This document shows positions 15,710-25,672 of a stretch of 64,000 bases of DNA, piece after piece. The notes beneath the pieces are model-generated. The model worked only from the letters and a program-made list of their open reading frames with translations. It did no database searches and had not been told where the DNA came from. How positions within the stretch are numbered: the stretch's first letter is position 1; each line of letters opens with the position of its first letter. Position numbers and translations under genes: made by a program. Origin of the DNA: Gemmatimonadota bacterium (GTDB lineage: Bacteria; Latescibacterota; UBA2968; UBA8231); NCBI GenBank assembly GCA_018673255.1, contig JABHDC010000118.1, positions 88,474 through 152,473 on the forward strand. Reading direction: 5' to 3'.

Positions 15710-17338
15710 CTACCGGGGTTCGAGACGCGGCCACTCAAGCTCAACGCCCTGGGCCGTAAGGGATGTCTGAAAGTCCTTCAGTTTGTTCTCGGTGTTGCAC
15801 ACAGCGCGCGGTGACTCGCCCGTGCGCAGACAGTGGGCGGCCAACGCGCCGGCCGCTTCACCGATGCCCCACTCGACGGGATGCAGGCGATAACAACCAT
15901 TGGTGATGTGGGTGACGCCGAGGTTCTTAGCTGCCGGCAACAGATTCTCCACGCGCTGCGGGATGAGCGCCCCCAGGGGAATCTGGAATGGGAGTGAGCT
16001 CACGTCGATATAGTTGTCGCCACCACTGGATGGATGCAGGTCGATGCGATAGCTGCCCAGTCCAACACTGTCGTGGAAGGGGGCGGCGGTCACGTGGTCG
16101 CGATCCAGGCCCGTGGCGGCCATACGGGCATCGGTGCCGACGTGTTCTTCCACGACGGTGAACTCGGCGCGAATGCGGCGACTCTCACGGATGTAAGGGT
16201 ATTTGGCGAGGCCATCCTCGGTGTCGACGATGTCCGGTCGCAGGCGAAGTCCGGGCCAACCGCTGCCGCCATCGGGTCGTGGTGCTTCGGTCTGCAGCCA
16301 GTAGAGGAAAGAGAGGCTCAGCTGTTTGCTGCCCTCCAGATGCCTGGTCGCCTCCTCTTCGCTGACGTCGATGAGATTTCCGAGCCAGTAGTCGATCTGC
16401 GGCCAGTTGACGAGGCAGACCGATCGCAGGGGGGCCGCGCTGGCGGGGGCATCGAAATTGGCCGCATGCAGGATGCGCCGATAGGTCCAGAATCCACTCA
16501 CACCGGCCGGCTCCGTCGGATCAAAACCCATCTCGATCGGTTCACAGGTGGGGGGGAAGGAATAGGGCCACGCCAGCAGTTTGCCCGGCCAGGCAGGCGA
16601 CAACTCCGGGATGTAGTCGCGCCAGAAGTTCCACTGGGCCGGCTGGTCTATCGTGCGGTCTTCTCCTGGAACGTGGTCGACGGCGAAGCAGCAGGTGAAG
16701 GACTGGTGGTTGTCGGGCTGTGCCTCAGACGGTGCGTGCATCTCACCCGTGTCTGCCTGGGATTCGAAGCCGGTGACGTACTCGGTGCCCGTGAGGGGCA
16801 ATAGATCGCCCATCTCGGTGGCATCGATGATGTAGGGCGCGTGGATCGTTGTCTCGTCGCCGGTGAGTCGCCGGACCGTGACGGACCGGACGCGATCACC
16901 GACGGCATCTGCAGATATGGCCTTCGTATTGAGCCAGATCGTCACCTGGCCGCTGCTCACCCAGGGAGCCAGCATGCCCTGCAGGACCGCGAGGGCGACA
17001 CGTGGCTCGTGGCACAATCGAGAGACCGAACCGTTGCCCGGATTGAGTTGCGCGCGAGCGCGGGCGGCAGTCGTGAGAGGGTAGTGGTTTCGGTAGTAGG
17101 AACGCACACCTTCGCGGAAGGCTCGATAGGAGGCAGAGCAGCCGAACTGCTCGATCCAGCGGCCCTCGTCGGGGGGCACAGCCTGCTGGGTCAGCTGGCC
17201 ACCGATCCAGTCGGTCTCCTCGGTCATGATGACGCTGGCGCCGCCGCGGGCAGCCGCCAGGGCGGCGGCACAGCCACCGACCCCACCACCGATGATGGCG
17301 ACGTCTGCCTGGTGTTCTGAGCCGGGATCCGATTTCAT
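15710..17338 (-). CDS. FAD-dependent oxidoreductase (FAD_oxidored family)
   Basis: 542 residues, ATG with AAGGA upstream. The N-terminus holds the dinucleotide-binding motif VAIIGGGVGGCAAALAAARG and the family-specific EETDWIGGQLTQQ. A mid-region IIDATEMGDLLPLTG and C-terminal GAAGALAAHCLR complete the flavin domain. Proteins of this class are common in FCB, planctomycete and Poribacteria-type genomes, often next to carbohydrate genes; their substrates are largely unknown. It is the first gene of the operon with tldD and tldE, so it may oxidise a substrate related to the protease, but this is only positional inference. Confidence 0.88.
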   Translation of the reverse strand: MKSDPGSEHQADVAIIGGGVGGCAAALAAARGGASVIMTEETDWIGGQLTQQAVPPDEGRWIEQFGCSASYRAFREGVRSYYRNHYPLTTAARARAQLNPGNGSVSRLCHEPRVALAVLQGMLAPWVSSGQVTIWLNTKAISADAVGDRVRSVTVRRLTGDETTIHAPYIIDATEMGDLLPLTGTEYVTGFESQADTGEMHAPSEAQPDNHQSFTCCFAVDHVPGEDRTIDQPAQWNFWRDYIPELSPAWPGKLLAWPYSFPPTCEPIEMGFDPTEPAGVSGFWTYRRILHAANFDAPASAAPLRSVCLVNWPQIDYWLGNLIDVSEEEATRHLEGSKQLSLSFLYWLQTEAPRPDGGSGWPGLRLRPDIVDTEDGLAKYPYIRESRRIRAEFTVVEEHVGTDARMAATGLDRDHVTAAPFHDSVGLGSYRIDLHPSSGGDNYIDVSSLPFQIPLGALIPQRVENLLPAAKNLGVTHITNGCYRLHPVEWGIGEAAGALAAHCLRTGESPRAVCNTENKLKDFQTSLTAQGVELEWPRLEPR

Positions 17339-17755
17339 GCTCTGTTCCTTCTCAGGCGGCCATGGATGTGAGACGAGTTAGGGTAGATCGATTGTGCCCC
17401 GGAAGGCAACCGCACCGACTCAGGCGTAACCCGCTGGCCAGAGGGGATCGACTCGGGCAGTATCTGACGACATGGCGCCCAGATTCCAGCGGTACACACA
17501 CCTTTCCGAGCAGATGTGACTGGATTCTTCAATAGTCTATTGCCATTTAAGACAGGTAATATAGATTAAGGATAATAAACAGCTAGTAACTCTGACCGCC
17601 TAGGATACTGATATGCGCCCGGGATGCTGTGTCCGGCTGAGCCAAGTGCGATCACGGCCATTGTCAGGCCAGTGTAAACCATTGACGAGAGCCAAGGTGA
17701 TGGCCATATCAAGCTCGTTAGCCATGAATGACACGAGAGGTCGAAAGGACAGTCA
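17339..17755. other. 417-bp divergent intergenic region with an AT-rich island
   Basis: No gene is seen. Bases 17515-17585 are much richer in A/T than the surroundings and include TAATAT and GATAATAA, which could hold promoter -10 elements for either divergent gene. A TTGACG at 17682 lies 17 bp before CATATC at 17705, a weak sigma-70 candidate for the response regulator. Confidence 0.5.
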
Positions 17756-18349
17756 ATGAACAAACGCGCCCTGACAACGGGTGAAGTGGCCGAATACCTC
17801 AGCGTGAACTTCCGCACGGTCATCCGCTGGATCGAGCGGGGACATCTCAAGGCGTACCAACTGCCTGGTCGCGGAGACAATCGCGTGACCATAGAGGACT
17901 TTCTCGACTTTCTGCGTGCCAACAACATGCCCATCCCCACGGAGTTCAAGCCGGCGGATGGGGGGGCAGGTCGCGAACGGCGGGTTCTGGTTGTCGAGGA
18001 TGAGAAGACCATGGCGAATGCCATCGAGCGCGTCCTGCGACAGGCTGACTTCGAGGTATGCGTGGCCGGCGACGGCTTTACGGCGGGCGCGCAGTTTTCG
18101 CTCTTCGAGCCTGCCGTCGTCACCCTTGACCTGCAGATCCCGGGAATGGGCGGAATGGATGTGCTGCGCTTCGTGCGGGAGACGGAGAGGCTTGCCGACA
18201 TCAAAATCCTTGTCGTCTCCGCTATGCCCCAGCAGCAGTTGGAGGCCGCCCTCAAGGCAGGCGCAGATGGCTATCTGCCGAAGCCCTTCGACAATGCCGA
18301 ACTCCTTGTCCGCGTCAGTGAGCTGGCTGGCGTCAACCAGCAAGGATAG
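17756..18349 (+). CDS. orphan response regulator, N-terminal excisionase/MerR-type HTH plus C-terminal receiver
   Basis: 197 residues, ATG with AAAGGA upstream. Residues 1-55 are a helix-turn-helix of the excisionase/HTH_17 type (LTTGEVAEYLSVNFRTVIRW). Residues 75-193 are a CheY-like receiver: the acidic pair VVEDEK, phospho-acceptor Asp in TLDLQIPGMGG, Ser/Thr in LVVSAM and Lys in YLPKPFD. Canonical regulators have the receiver first, so the order is inverted. No histidine kinase is adjacent; the nearest is at 23735-25627 on the other strand. It probably binds DNA in a phosphorylation-dependent way. It precedes the heparinase-like gene by 190 bp. Confidence 0.9.
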   Translation: MNKRALTTGEVAEYLSVNFRTVIRWIERGHLKAYQLPGRGDNRVTIEDFLDFLRANNMPIPTEFKPADGGAGRERRVLVVEDEKTMANAIERVLRQADFEVCVAGDGFTAGAQFSLFEPAVVTLDLQIPGMGGMDVLRFVRETERLADIKILVVSAMPQQQLEAALKAGADGYLPKPFDNAELLVRVSELAGVNQQG

Positions 18350-18539
18350 GCCACGTGAAAGGCGGACTCATTGGGGAACCGTGCCGCCGTCGTCCAGACG
18401 GTCCAGCCCGATGGACGGCCCACGCGGCTCTTGGTGATGACGACTCCAGATCCCGCCCCTGCTGCGGACCGGCCCAGCAAATCGAAAACGAACCGCACCT
18501 GGCTTCAAATGCACTGGGCAACTGAGGAGAGCGACACTT

Positions 18540-21308
18540 GTGGCGAACAATCAACGGCGATGGTCGATGGCATCTGAACTCCTGGTGGTTGCAGGAGCGA
18601 TCCTGATGGCACCGTCTGCTGAAGCGCAGGATCTCGATGGACTCAAGCGTGCTGTGGCACCCGCCATGGCGCTCAGCGACGAGGAAATCATCGAACTGAT
18701 CCCGGATCGAGCGGGGATCTACTTCGTTGGTTGCCCGAACTGCTCCGGTGGCACGCAGGAGAACCAGATCTCGTGGACGATCGAGCGCCCCCAAGAGGTC
18801 TTCTGCCGATTCTGCGATATCCGATATCCAAACGACAAGTATCCGGATGACCAGGTTCTGCGCGTCACCAACGCTCGTGGCGATGAACACGAGTATCCGT
18901 ACTGGGACGATGCCGATGGCTACCACCACTTCTTCCAGGCGAAGGGGTGGTATCTGGCGCGCACCTACTTCGAGGACACGGCGCTGCGACTGGGGCTGCT
19001 CTACGAAGCGACGGGAGAGGTCGAATACGCCACGCGTGCAGCCCTGATCCTCAAACGATTTGCCGAGGTCTATCCGGGTTATCTCGTGCACTACGACTAT
19101 CCCTTCCGACAGAAGATTCTCTGGTCCGGGGAGGACGACTTTCCATATCCCGTGCCCGATTTCCGTGCGGCGAAGTGGTCGTGGTGGGCGTATTCGGACA
19201 TCTCTGGTGATCTGCTCCGGGCCTACGAGTTCGTGCGAGAAAGCGGTGCCCTGGATGGCGCGGCGAAACAGTTGATCGAAGGGGACCTGTTCCGCGGCAT
19301 GGTGAGATTCGTCTACAACTATCCGCCGGCCCTGACCAACATGGATCCCACCCTTCTTCGGGGGCTGATCACAGCGGGGCGTGTACTGGGCGAGCCTGAC
19401 TACATGCACGAGGCTGTGCGTCGGATCGGACTACTCGTGCAACAGCAGTTCTTTGCTGATGGTGTCTGGCGCGAGGGGGCCGTGTCCTACCACAACCAGA
19501 CCGTGCGTGGTCTGGGCATTCTGGCCGATCTGCTCGACGGCTACAGTGATCCGCCCGGGTACCAGCCACCGGACGGGGCTGCCCCATTTCAGAACATGGA
19601 TCTGAACGAACAGCTGCCGATCCTGAAGCGGGCGCGCCGAATTCCTGAGGTCCTGCGATATCCGAATGGCCGGGTTGTCGCCTTCCACGACACGTGGGCG
19701 AAAGAAGGGTTGGCGCCCACGGATCACACGGAATCGATGCTGCTCCCGGAGCTGGGTCATGCCCGACTCGGACGGGGTGAGGGCGACGGTCAGATGCAGA
19801 CGCATCTCCACTTCTCGGGTGGGTATGGGCATCAACACGACGATGTGCTGGCCATGACGTTGTTCGCGCGTGGGCAGGAACGGCTCGGGGACATTGGCTA
19901 CACCCATACGCGGTACCGCTCCTGGACGTTGACGACGCTGTCGCACAATACGGTCACCGTCGACGGGACCGATCAACACGGGGGCTCGCTGGCGGCACCA
20001 TCGGACGGGTCGCTGATGTTGTTCGTGCCGGGTGACGACGACGTGCTGGCGGTGGTCGAAGCGGATGGGGGCCGGGCCTATCCGGATCTGGATCTATACC
20101 GACGGATGCTGATCCAGGTGGGCGCTGGTGAGGATGCCTATGTGGTCGATCTGTTTCGCGTCGAGGGCGGTTCACGTCATGAGTATGTGCTGACCGGCGA
20201 TGCAGACCACGCCGGTGAACTGGCGCATGCGCAGCCCACGTCGACGGTCGGGCCGATGCTGCTACCGGAGGGCACGGAAGTGAAGTTGCCGACAGGGGAG
20301 AATACCGGGGGCGAAGCGGGTGGTCACAATCTCGGCTACGCCTTTCTGCGGGATGTGGAGGAACTTGCCGCCGATGAGGAGTGGACGGTGACCTTCAACA
20401 GCGAAGCACCGACGCCCGGGGCCATTCGTGTCCATGGCGCGAAACTCGGTGACGCAGATGTCCTCTACAGCACACAGGCGCCATCGGTTCGGCCTGCAGG
20501 TGAAGACGACGGGGCACTGGATAGGCATACGATGCCGGTGCTCGTGCATCGGCGTGAAGCTGCAGATGCGGAAACGCTATCGAGTGCCTTCGTGAGTGTT
20601 CTCGAAGCGACAGGTGAGACCGGCGCCTTCATCGATCGCGTCGAACGTCTGCCCGTTGAGGTCACCGGAGGCGACGGCTGGGGACTGCGGATTACCTGGG
20701 ATGACGTAGTAGTCGACCTGATCCTCATCGGCAGCGAGGCGCAGACCACGGTGCGGGCCGAGGGGGTCGAATTGACCGGGCGTCTCGGCTTCGTGCGAAC
20801 ACGAAAAGGCGAGACTGCTGAGATGCGTCTGGTCGGTGGCACTCAGCTCAAGGCTGCAGATCGTCAGCTGTCAGCGGCCGGTGTGATTCGCGGTGATGTG
20901 TCGGGGACGATGCGTCGAGAAGTGGGTGATCGTGTGGACGCACTGATCGTCGATCTGGCGGATGCGTCACAGGCGGTGGGTCTGGCCCATCTGGCGGATC
21001 GTGCGCATCCCAGCCCTGATCTGTGGGCGATCGTCATCGACGGAGCCGGTTTCCATCACGGACACCGGATCGTGTCCGTCGAGGACCCGGTCACGGGGGA
21101 GAGGGTGAGCGGGCAGGAGGCAGGCGGTTCGTCAGCAGACGGGCAGGTAATGCTCGTGCTGGCTGATGACCCTGGATACACGATCGACGCGGCCGGCGGG
21201 CGGCAGGCCTACTTCCCCGGGCGCGAATGGGAGGGTGTCAGCCGCGTGGAGATCGCGACGCATGCGCAGTGGAGTGCGAATATCGGGAGTGCGAAGCTCG
21301 GCGACTGA
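18540..21308 (+). CDS. exported heparinase II/III-like polysaccharide lyase
   Basis: 922 residues from GTG, with GAGGAGA about 10 bp upstream and a signal peptide cut near AEAQ. Residues 60-95 contain paired CPNC and CRFC motifs that could bind zinc. A helical, alpha-toroid-like middle (about 130-390) is followed by the heparinase II/III beta-domain starting near residue 424 (HFSGGYGHQHDDVLAMTLFA, LSHNTVTVDG), where the His and Tyr residues would serve catalysis. This family cleaves uronic-acid polysaccharides such as heparan or alginate by beta-elimination. The product would feed the uronate enzymes in this window. Substrate is not predictable. Confidence 0.85.
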   Translation: MANNQRRWSMASELLVVAGAILMAPSAEAQDLDGLKRAVAPAMALSDEEIIELIPDRAGIYFVGCPNCSGGTQENQISWTIERPQEVFCRFCDIRYPNDKYPDDQVLRVTNARGDEHEYPYWDDADGYHHFFQAKGWYLARTYFEDTALRLGLLYEATGEVEYATRAALILKRFAEVYPGYLVHYDYPFRQKILWSGEDDFPYPVPDFRAAKWSWWAYSDISGDLLRAYEFVRESGALDGAAKQLIEGDLFRGMVRFVYNYPPALTNMDPTLLRGLITAGRVLGEPDYMHEAVRRIGLLVQQQFFADGVWREGAVSYHNQTVRGLGILADLLDGYSDPPGYQPPDGAAPFQNMDLNEQLPILKRARRIPEVLRYPNGRVVAFHDTWAKEGLAPTDHTESMLLPELGHARLGRGEGDGQMQTHLHFSGGYGHQHDDVLAMTLFARGQERLGDIGYTHTRYRSWTLTTLSHNTVTVDGTDQHGGSLAAPSDGSLMLFVPGDDDVLAVVEADGGRAYPDLDLYRRMLIQVGAGEDAYVVDLFRVEGGSRHEYVLTGDADHAGELAHAQPTSTVGPMLLPEGTEVKLPTGENTGGEAGGHNLGYAFLRDVEELAADEEWTVTFNSEAPTPGAIRVHGAKLGDADVLYSTQAPSVRPAGEDDGALDRHTMPVLVHRREAADAETLSSAFVSVLEATGETGAFIDRVERLPVEVTGGDGWGLRITWDDVVVDLILIGSEAQTTVRAEGVELTGRLGFVRTRKGETAEMRLVGGTQLKAADRQLSAAGVIRGDVSGTMRREVGDRVDALIVDLADASQAVGLAHLADRAHPSPDLWAIVIDGAGFHHGHRIVSVEDPVTGERVSGQEAGGSSADGQVMLVLADDPGYTIDAAGGRQAYFPGREWEGVSRVEIATHAQWSANIGSAKLGD

Positions 21309-21321
21309 GCTGGTAACGGGT

Positions 21322-21354
21322 GTGCCAGCCGTGCCTGCGAGGCCCGGCTGGCAC
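21322..21354. terminator. hairpin between convergent heparinase and tex genes
   Basis: A 9-bp perfect stem (GTGCCAGCC with GGCTGGCAC) and a 15-base loop lie 13 bp after the heparinase-like stop. The T-tract after it is poor, so termination is plausible but not certain. Confidence 0.5.
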
Positions 21355-21377
21355 AGCTTTCAAACACCAACCCGTCT

Positions 21378-23645
21378 CTACCCCTGCCATCGTTTCTTGA
21401 GATCCTCGATGGTTGCCAATTTCTCTACCTTGGCTGGCGCTTTGGGTTTGCCCGGCCCTTTTGACTTGCCTGGTCCCTTTTTCTGGCCCGATCCCTTTGC
21501 CTGGCTCGATCCCTCCTCGGGATCGCGCTTCATGGACAGGGCGATGCGCTTGCGGGCCAGGTCGATTTCCATGACCCGCACCTGCACTGCCTCAGCCACC
21601 TTCACTACATCGTTGGGATCCTTCACGAAACGATCGGCCAGCTGGCTGACGTGGACGAGCCCATCCTGATGCACGCCAATATCCACGAAGGCACCGAAGT
21701 TGGTGATGTTGGTGATGATGCCTGGCAGCACCATGCCCTCCTTGAGATCGGTCATCGTCTCGATGCCTTCGGCGAAAGCGAAGCTCTCGAATTTCTCACG
21801 CGGATCACGGCCGGGCTTGGCCAGTTCGGCGATGATGTCCTTCAGTGTCGGCAGGCCGAGATCCTCATCGACATAACGCTGCAGGTCGATCTGACCGCGC
21901 AACTCGTCGCTGGTTATGAGATCGTTGACACTGCACCCCAGATCTGCCGCCATCGAATCAACGACGGCATAGCGTTCGGGATGTACGGCGCTCATATCGA
22001 GCGGATGTTCGGCGTCACGGATGCGCAGGAATCCGGCAGCCAGTTCGTAGGCCCGCTTGCCGAGGCGAGGCACGTCGAGTAGCTGGCGACGTGAGCGGAA
22101 GGGCCCCTCGGTCTGACGGTGGTCGACGATGTTGCGTGCCAGCTGAGGACCAAGGCCGGACACGTAGGCCAGCAGGGACTGGCTGGCTGTGTTGACCTCG
22201 ACGCCGACGTTGTTGACGCAGCTGACGACGACATCATCCAGGCCGGCCTTGAGGTCGTGCTCCTCCACGTCGTGCTGATACTGTCCAACGCCGATGGACT
22301 TCGGGTCGATCTTCACCAGTTCGGCGAGGGGATCCATCAGGCGGCGACCGATGGAGACGGAGCCACGCACGGTCAGATCGTGATCGGGGAATTCCTCACG
22401 GGCCACCGCTGAGGCGGAGTAGACGGAGGCACCCGCCTCGTTGACCATGACGATCTGGACGGTGGCAGGCAGCCCGAGGCTGCGTACAAAGCGCTCGGTT
22501 TCGCGCCCACCCGTGCCATTGCCGATGGCGATGGCCTCGATGTCGTGACGGGCGCAGAGACTCTTCAGCTTGTCGGTCGCTTCGGCCGTCCTGCGATCCG
22601 GGAAGATCACGTCGTCCTGGATGAGCGATCCTTGTGCATCGAGGCAGACGAGTTTGCAGCCTGTGCGCAGTCCCGGGTCGAGGGCCAGAACCCGCCGTGC
22701 CCCCAGGGGAGCGGCGAGCAACAGTTGACGCAGATTCTCGGCAAAGACACGAATCGCCTCGGCATCGGCGCGACGTTTGGTCTCCACGCGTAGCTCCGTC
22801 TCCATGGAAAGTGACAGGAGCCGCTTGTAGCCGTCGGCAATGGCGAGACGAACCTGCTCGGTGGCAGCATTGCTGCCGAGCAGGAAGCGCTTTTCCAAGG
22901 CGGCGATACAATCAGCCTCGGGGCCGATGATGCGGAAGGAGAGCATGCGTTCCTTCTCGCCCCGGCGCATGGCCAGAATCCGGTGCGACGGTGCTTTCGA
23001 GACGGGCTCTTCCCAGTCGAAGTAGTCGCGGAATTTCTGCGCTTCCTCCTCCTTGCCGGAGGCGACCTGCGTGCGGAACATGCCTCGCGTTTGGAAGAGG
23101 CGACGCAGTTCAGCTCGCGCTTCCGGGTTCTCGCTCGCCCACTCGGCGACGATATCGCGGGCGCCGGCCAGTGCGTCCTCTACGGTGGCGACTTCCTTCT
23201 CGGCGTCGACGAAGGCGGCGGCCATCTCCTCGGGCACAGAGCTCTCCTCCTGCAGCATGAGCTTTGTCGCCAATGGCTCGAGCCCACGTTCACGCGCCAT
23301 GGTGGCGCGGGTGCGGCGTTTGGGCCGGTAGGGCAGGTAGACGTCCTCGAGGGCGCTCAGTGTCGATGCGCCATTCACCTTTTCGCGCAGTTCATCGGTG
23401 AGCACGCCCTGGTCCTCGAGTGACTCGAGGATGGTGGCGCGCCGCTGGGTCAGTTCGCGCAGCTGGGCGAGTCGGTCCCGGATGTCGGTGACGGCGACCT
23501 CGTCGAGCGTGCCGGTTACCTCTTTGCGATAGCGGGCGATGAAGGGGATGGTGCCGCCCTCATCGAGGAGGGTGATCGTGGCGGCGACCTGTGCGGCATT
23601 CAGCTGCAACTCGCCGGCGATCTGCTGTTCGAAGGTGTCGGTCAT
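21378..23645 (-). CDS. tex: Tex, S1-domain RNA-binding transcription accessory protein
   Basis: 755 residues from ATG 23645. The order of a classic Tex protein is seen: N-terminal helical part with EGGTIPFIARYRKE, a YqgF-like nuclease fold near residue 320 (VLALDPGLRTGCKL), helix-hairpin-helix repeats (VNTASQSLLAYVSGLGPQLA), and an S1 RNA-binding domain near 637-706 (GIITNITNFGAFVDIG). Tex is a conserved cytoplasmic factor that binds nucleic acids and affects transcription. A Lys/Gly/Pro-rich tail after the S1 domain adds positive charge. It follows the sensor kinase on the same strand at 89 bp. Confidence 0.96.
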   Translation of the reverse strand: MTDTFEQQIAGELQLNAAQVAATITLLDEGGTIPFIARYRKEVTGTLDEVAVTDIRDRLAQLRELTQRRATILESLEDQGVLTDELREKVNGASTLSALEDVYLPYRPKRRTRATMARERGLEPLATKLMLQEESSVPEEMAAAFVDAEKEVATVEDALAGARDIVAEWASENPEARAELRRLFQTRGMFRTQVASGKEEEAQKFRDYFDWEEPVSKAPSHRILAMRRGEKERMLSFRIIGPEADCIAALEKRFLLGSNAATEQVRLAIADGYKRLLSLSMETELRVETKRRADAEAIRVFAENLRQLLLAAPLGARRVLALDPGLRTGCKLVCLDAQGSLIQDDVIFPDRRTAEATDKLKSLCARHDIEAIAIGNGTGGRETERFVRSLGLPATVQIVMVNEAGASVYSASAVAREEFPDHDLTVRGSVSIGRRLMDPLAELVKIDPKSIGVGQYQHDVEEHDLKAGLDDVVVSCVNNVGVEVNTASQSLLAYVSGLGPQLARNIVDHRQTEGPFRSRRQLLDVPRLGKRAYELAAGFLRIRDAEHPLDMSAVHPERYAVVDSMAADLGCSVNDLITSDELRGQIDLQRYVDEDLGLPTLKDIIAELAKPGRDPREKFESFAFAEGIETMTDLKEGMVLPGIITNITNFGAFVDIGVHQDGLVHVSQLADRFVKDPNDVVKVAEAVQVRVMEIDLARKRIALSMKRDPEEGSSQAKGSGQKKGPGKSKGPGKPKAPAKVEKLATIEDLKKRWQG

Positions 23646-23734
23646 GGATCCAGTATCGTTGAGAGCCGAGAAAATTGGCGACAGAGCAGCCGGCGAAGAT
23701 CGCACATCCCGGCATCCACGCCAGTGCGCCGCCT

Positions 23735-25627
23735 CTACAGCGCCGCCGGTGGCTGCGGCAACCAGAGAGAGAAGCGGGCCCAGGCGCCATCTTCGGACTC
23801 AGCCCAGATGCGTCCACCGTGCTTCTCAACGATCTCCCTGCAGACGTACAGACCGAGTCCGGTACCTTTGGTGCCTCTGTATCGGGGGTCGTCGAGGCGA
23901 CCGAATTTACGAAACAGCAGGGCCAGCTTGTCGGCCGGGATGCCATCGCCCTCGTTGGTGACCTGAAGAAGATATCCGCCCACGCCCCTTTCCTCTGCGG
24001 CCTCGGCGTGCGTTGTGATAGTGGCACCATCCCGCCCGTATTTCACGGCATTGGCCAACAGGTTGTCGCAGACGATGCGCAGGAGATTGCCGTCCACGTC
24101 GACGCCGAACCTGGCGGGCACTTCATCGACATAGGTCATGTCCCGGCCTGCCATCTCACCGGCAAGTCCATCGGCGACGGGGGAGACAACATCCGCCCTC
24201 AGATCCAGATGGGTCACGGTGAGAGATATCTCGCCCTTCTCCAGGCGTGACAGATCGAGATAGTTGCCGATCATCTCAAGGAAATAGCGCAGATTGCGAT
24301 CCACTCTGCCGAGCATCTCTTCCTGGCCCTCGGTCAGCGGTCCGAGGAATCCCTCGCGCACCGTGTTCAGGCTCATCACCGAGGAGGCCAGGGGATTGCG
24401 CAATTCGTGAGAGACGAATCCGAGCATCTCCATGTAGTTGTGATTCGTCGTGCGCAACTCATTGTTCGTGCGCACCAGTTCCTCGTGATGCCCCTGGAGC
24501 TTGTGAGCCATGGTGTTGAAGTCATCGGTCAGATCGCCCAGTTCGTCACCCTTCGTCTGCGGCGGCAGGCGATGCTCGAGGTCGCCGGCGGCGATACGAT
24601 GCGTGCCCTCGACAAGGCGTCGCACGGGATGCAGAACACCGCGGCTGAAGAAGAAGGCCAGGGCCAGGCCGACAGCGGAGACGGCGAGGATCACAGTCAG
24701 ATAGGAGGTGATCGCCTCACTGCGTAGGTCGACATACTTCTGCTCGAGTTCACCGAGGTAGAGCATGCCGATGATCTTGCCTGCCGGATCACGAATTGGA
24801 TCGTATTGCGACAGATACCAGGCGTCCACAACCCAGGCGCGGCCCGTCCAGGCCAGGCCTCGCTCCAGAACCCGCTCGGCGACTTCATTCGATACGCGAG
24901 TTCCGATCGCGCGTTCACCCGAGTCGAGGGTGACATTCGTCGTGATCCGCAGGTCACCCATGAAGACCGTCGCCGTTCCCAGGGGTTTACCCGTGTAGGT
25001 CTGTTGCTGGAATACGAGATCGCGTATCCGATCCACGAGACCCGTGTGACCGTTGAGCAGCGCACCCGTCTGCACCCAGGCCACGATCCTGCCTTCCACA
25101 CGAACCGGTGCCATGGCGGATACCAGCATGCCTGTCGGCTCGCCACCTCCTTCGACGCAGACGGCGCTCAGCTCACCGCCTTCGATCGTGAGTCGATCGC
25201 TGTCGAGCAGGACCGTACCGGAAACAGCTACAGAACCGGTCAGTGCCTGGGCCACGAGAGGATCGCCTCGCAGGTCGTCGCCAATGTGATAGGGTGGGGT
25301 CGTGCGCAGCAGAACGCGGCCCTGCGTGTCGATCAGAGAGACGATGTGCAGATCGGCCTCGCGTCGCCGGGCGGCCAGCTCGGGCAAGAGATCGCCTGCG
25401 GCGATATCCGGATCGATCTGCCGGGCCAGGGCGATGGCGGACCGCTCGATCGTCTGCCGCTGATGGTCGTAGACAAGCCAGGCGGAGTTGATGTTGAGCT
25501 GAACGCGGTCGGTGGCTCCCTGAAATGCGAGGTGCCCGACCCAGCGGATGGTGACGAAACAGACGACGACGGCAAGCAGGGCGAACAGGAGCAGGACGGA
25601 CAGATTCAGGCGGGTGCGAAGCTTCAT
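23735..25627 (-). CDS. membrane sensor histidine kinase with Cache-like sensor, HAMP, HisKA, HATPase
   Basis: 630 residues from ATG 25627. An N-terminal membrane helix (NLSVLLLFALLAVVVCF) and a second helix near 295-315 bracket a periplasmic region of about 250 residues that resembles a Cache sensor (RVLLRTTPPYH, VDAWYLSQYDPIRDPAGKIIGMLY). A HAMP linker follows, then HisKA with phospho-acceptor His about 407 (FVSHELRNPLASSV) and the ATPase lobe (DNLLANAVKYG, GDGIPADKL, GTGLGLYVC). The sensor probably detects a small exported or imported metabolite. No response regulator is adjacent; the orphan regulator at 17756 is the closest candidate partner. It is divergent from the pseudo-AKR gene across a palindrome-rich spacer. 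Confidence 0.93.
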   Translation of the reverse strand: MKLRTRLNLSVLLLFALLAVVVCFVTIRWVGHLAFQGATDRVQLNINSAWLVYDHQRQTIERSAIALARQIDPDIAAGDLLPELAARRREADLHIVSLIDTQGRVLLRTTPPYHIGDDLRGDPLVAQALTGSVAVSGTVLLDSDRLTIEGGELSAVCVEGGGEPTGMLVSAMAPVRVEGRIVAWVQTGALLNGHTGLVDRIRDLVFQQQTYTGKPLGTATVFMGDLRITTNVTLDSGERAIGTRVSNEVAERVLERGLAWTGRAWVVDAWYLSQYDPIRDPAGKIIGMLYLGELEQKYVDLRSEAITSYLTVILAVSAVGLALAFFFSRGVLHPVRRLVEGTHRIAAGDLEHRLPPQTKGDELGDLTDDFNTMAHKLQGHHEELVRTNNELRTTNHNYMEMLGFVSHELRNPLASSVMSLNTVREGFLGPLTEGQEEMLGRVDRNLRYFLEMIGNYLDLSRLEKGEISLTVTHLDLRADVVSPVADGLAGEMAGRDMTYVDEVPARFGVDVDGNLLRIVCDNLLANAVKYGRDGATITTHAEAAEERGVGGYLLQVTNEGDGIPADKLALLFRKFGRLDDPRYRGTKGTGLGLYVCREIVEKHGGRIWAESEDGAWARFSLWLPQPPAAL

Positions 25628-25672
25628 GGACTCACTTTCGATGGGCCGGCCCGTGCATTCGCCCGAACCTGG

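Noticed and set aside
18333..19409. 358-codon minus-strand frame
   Set aside because: Antisense to the heparinase-like gene; no recognisable domain.
23735..25627. two-component pair with a neighbouring regulator
   Set aside because: No receiver-domain gene lies next to the kinase; the closest is 5 kb away on the other strand, so pairing is not supported by position.
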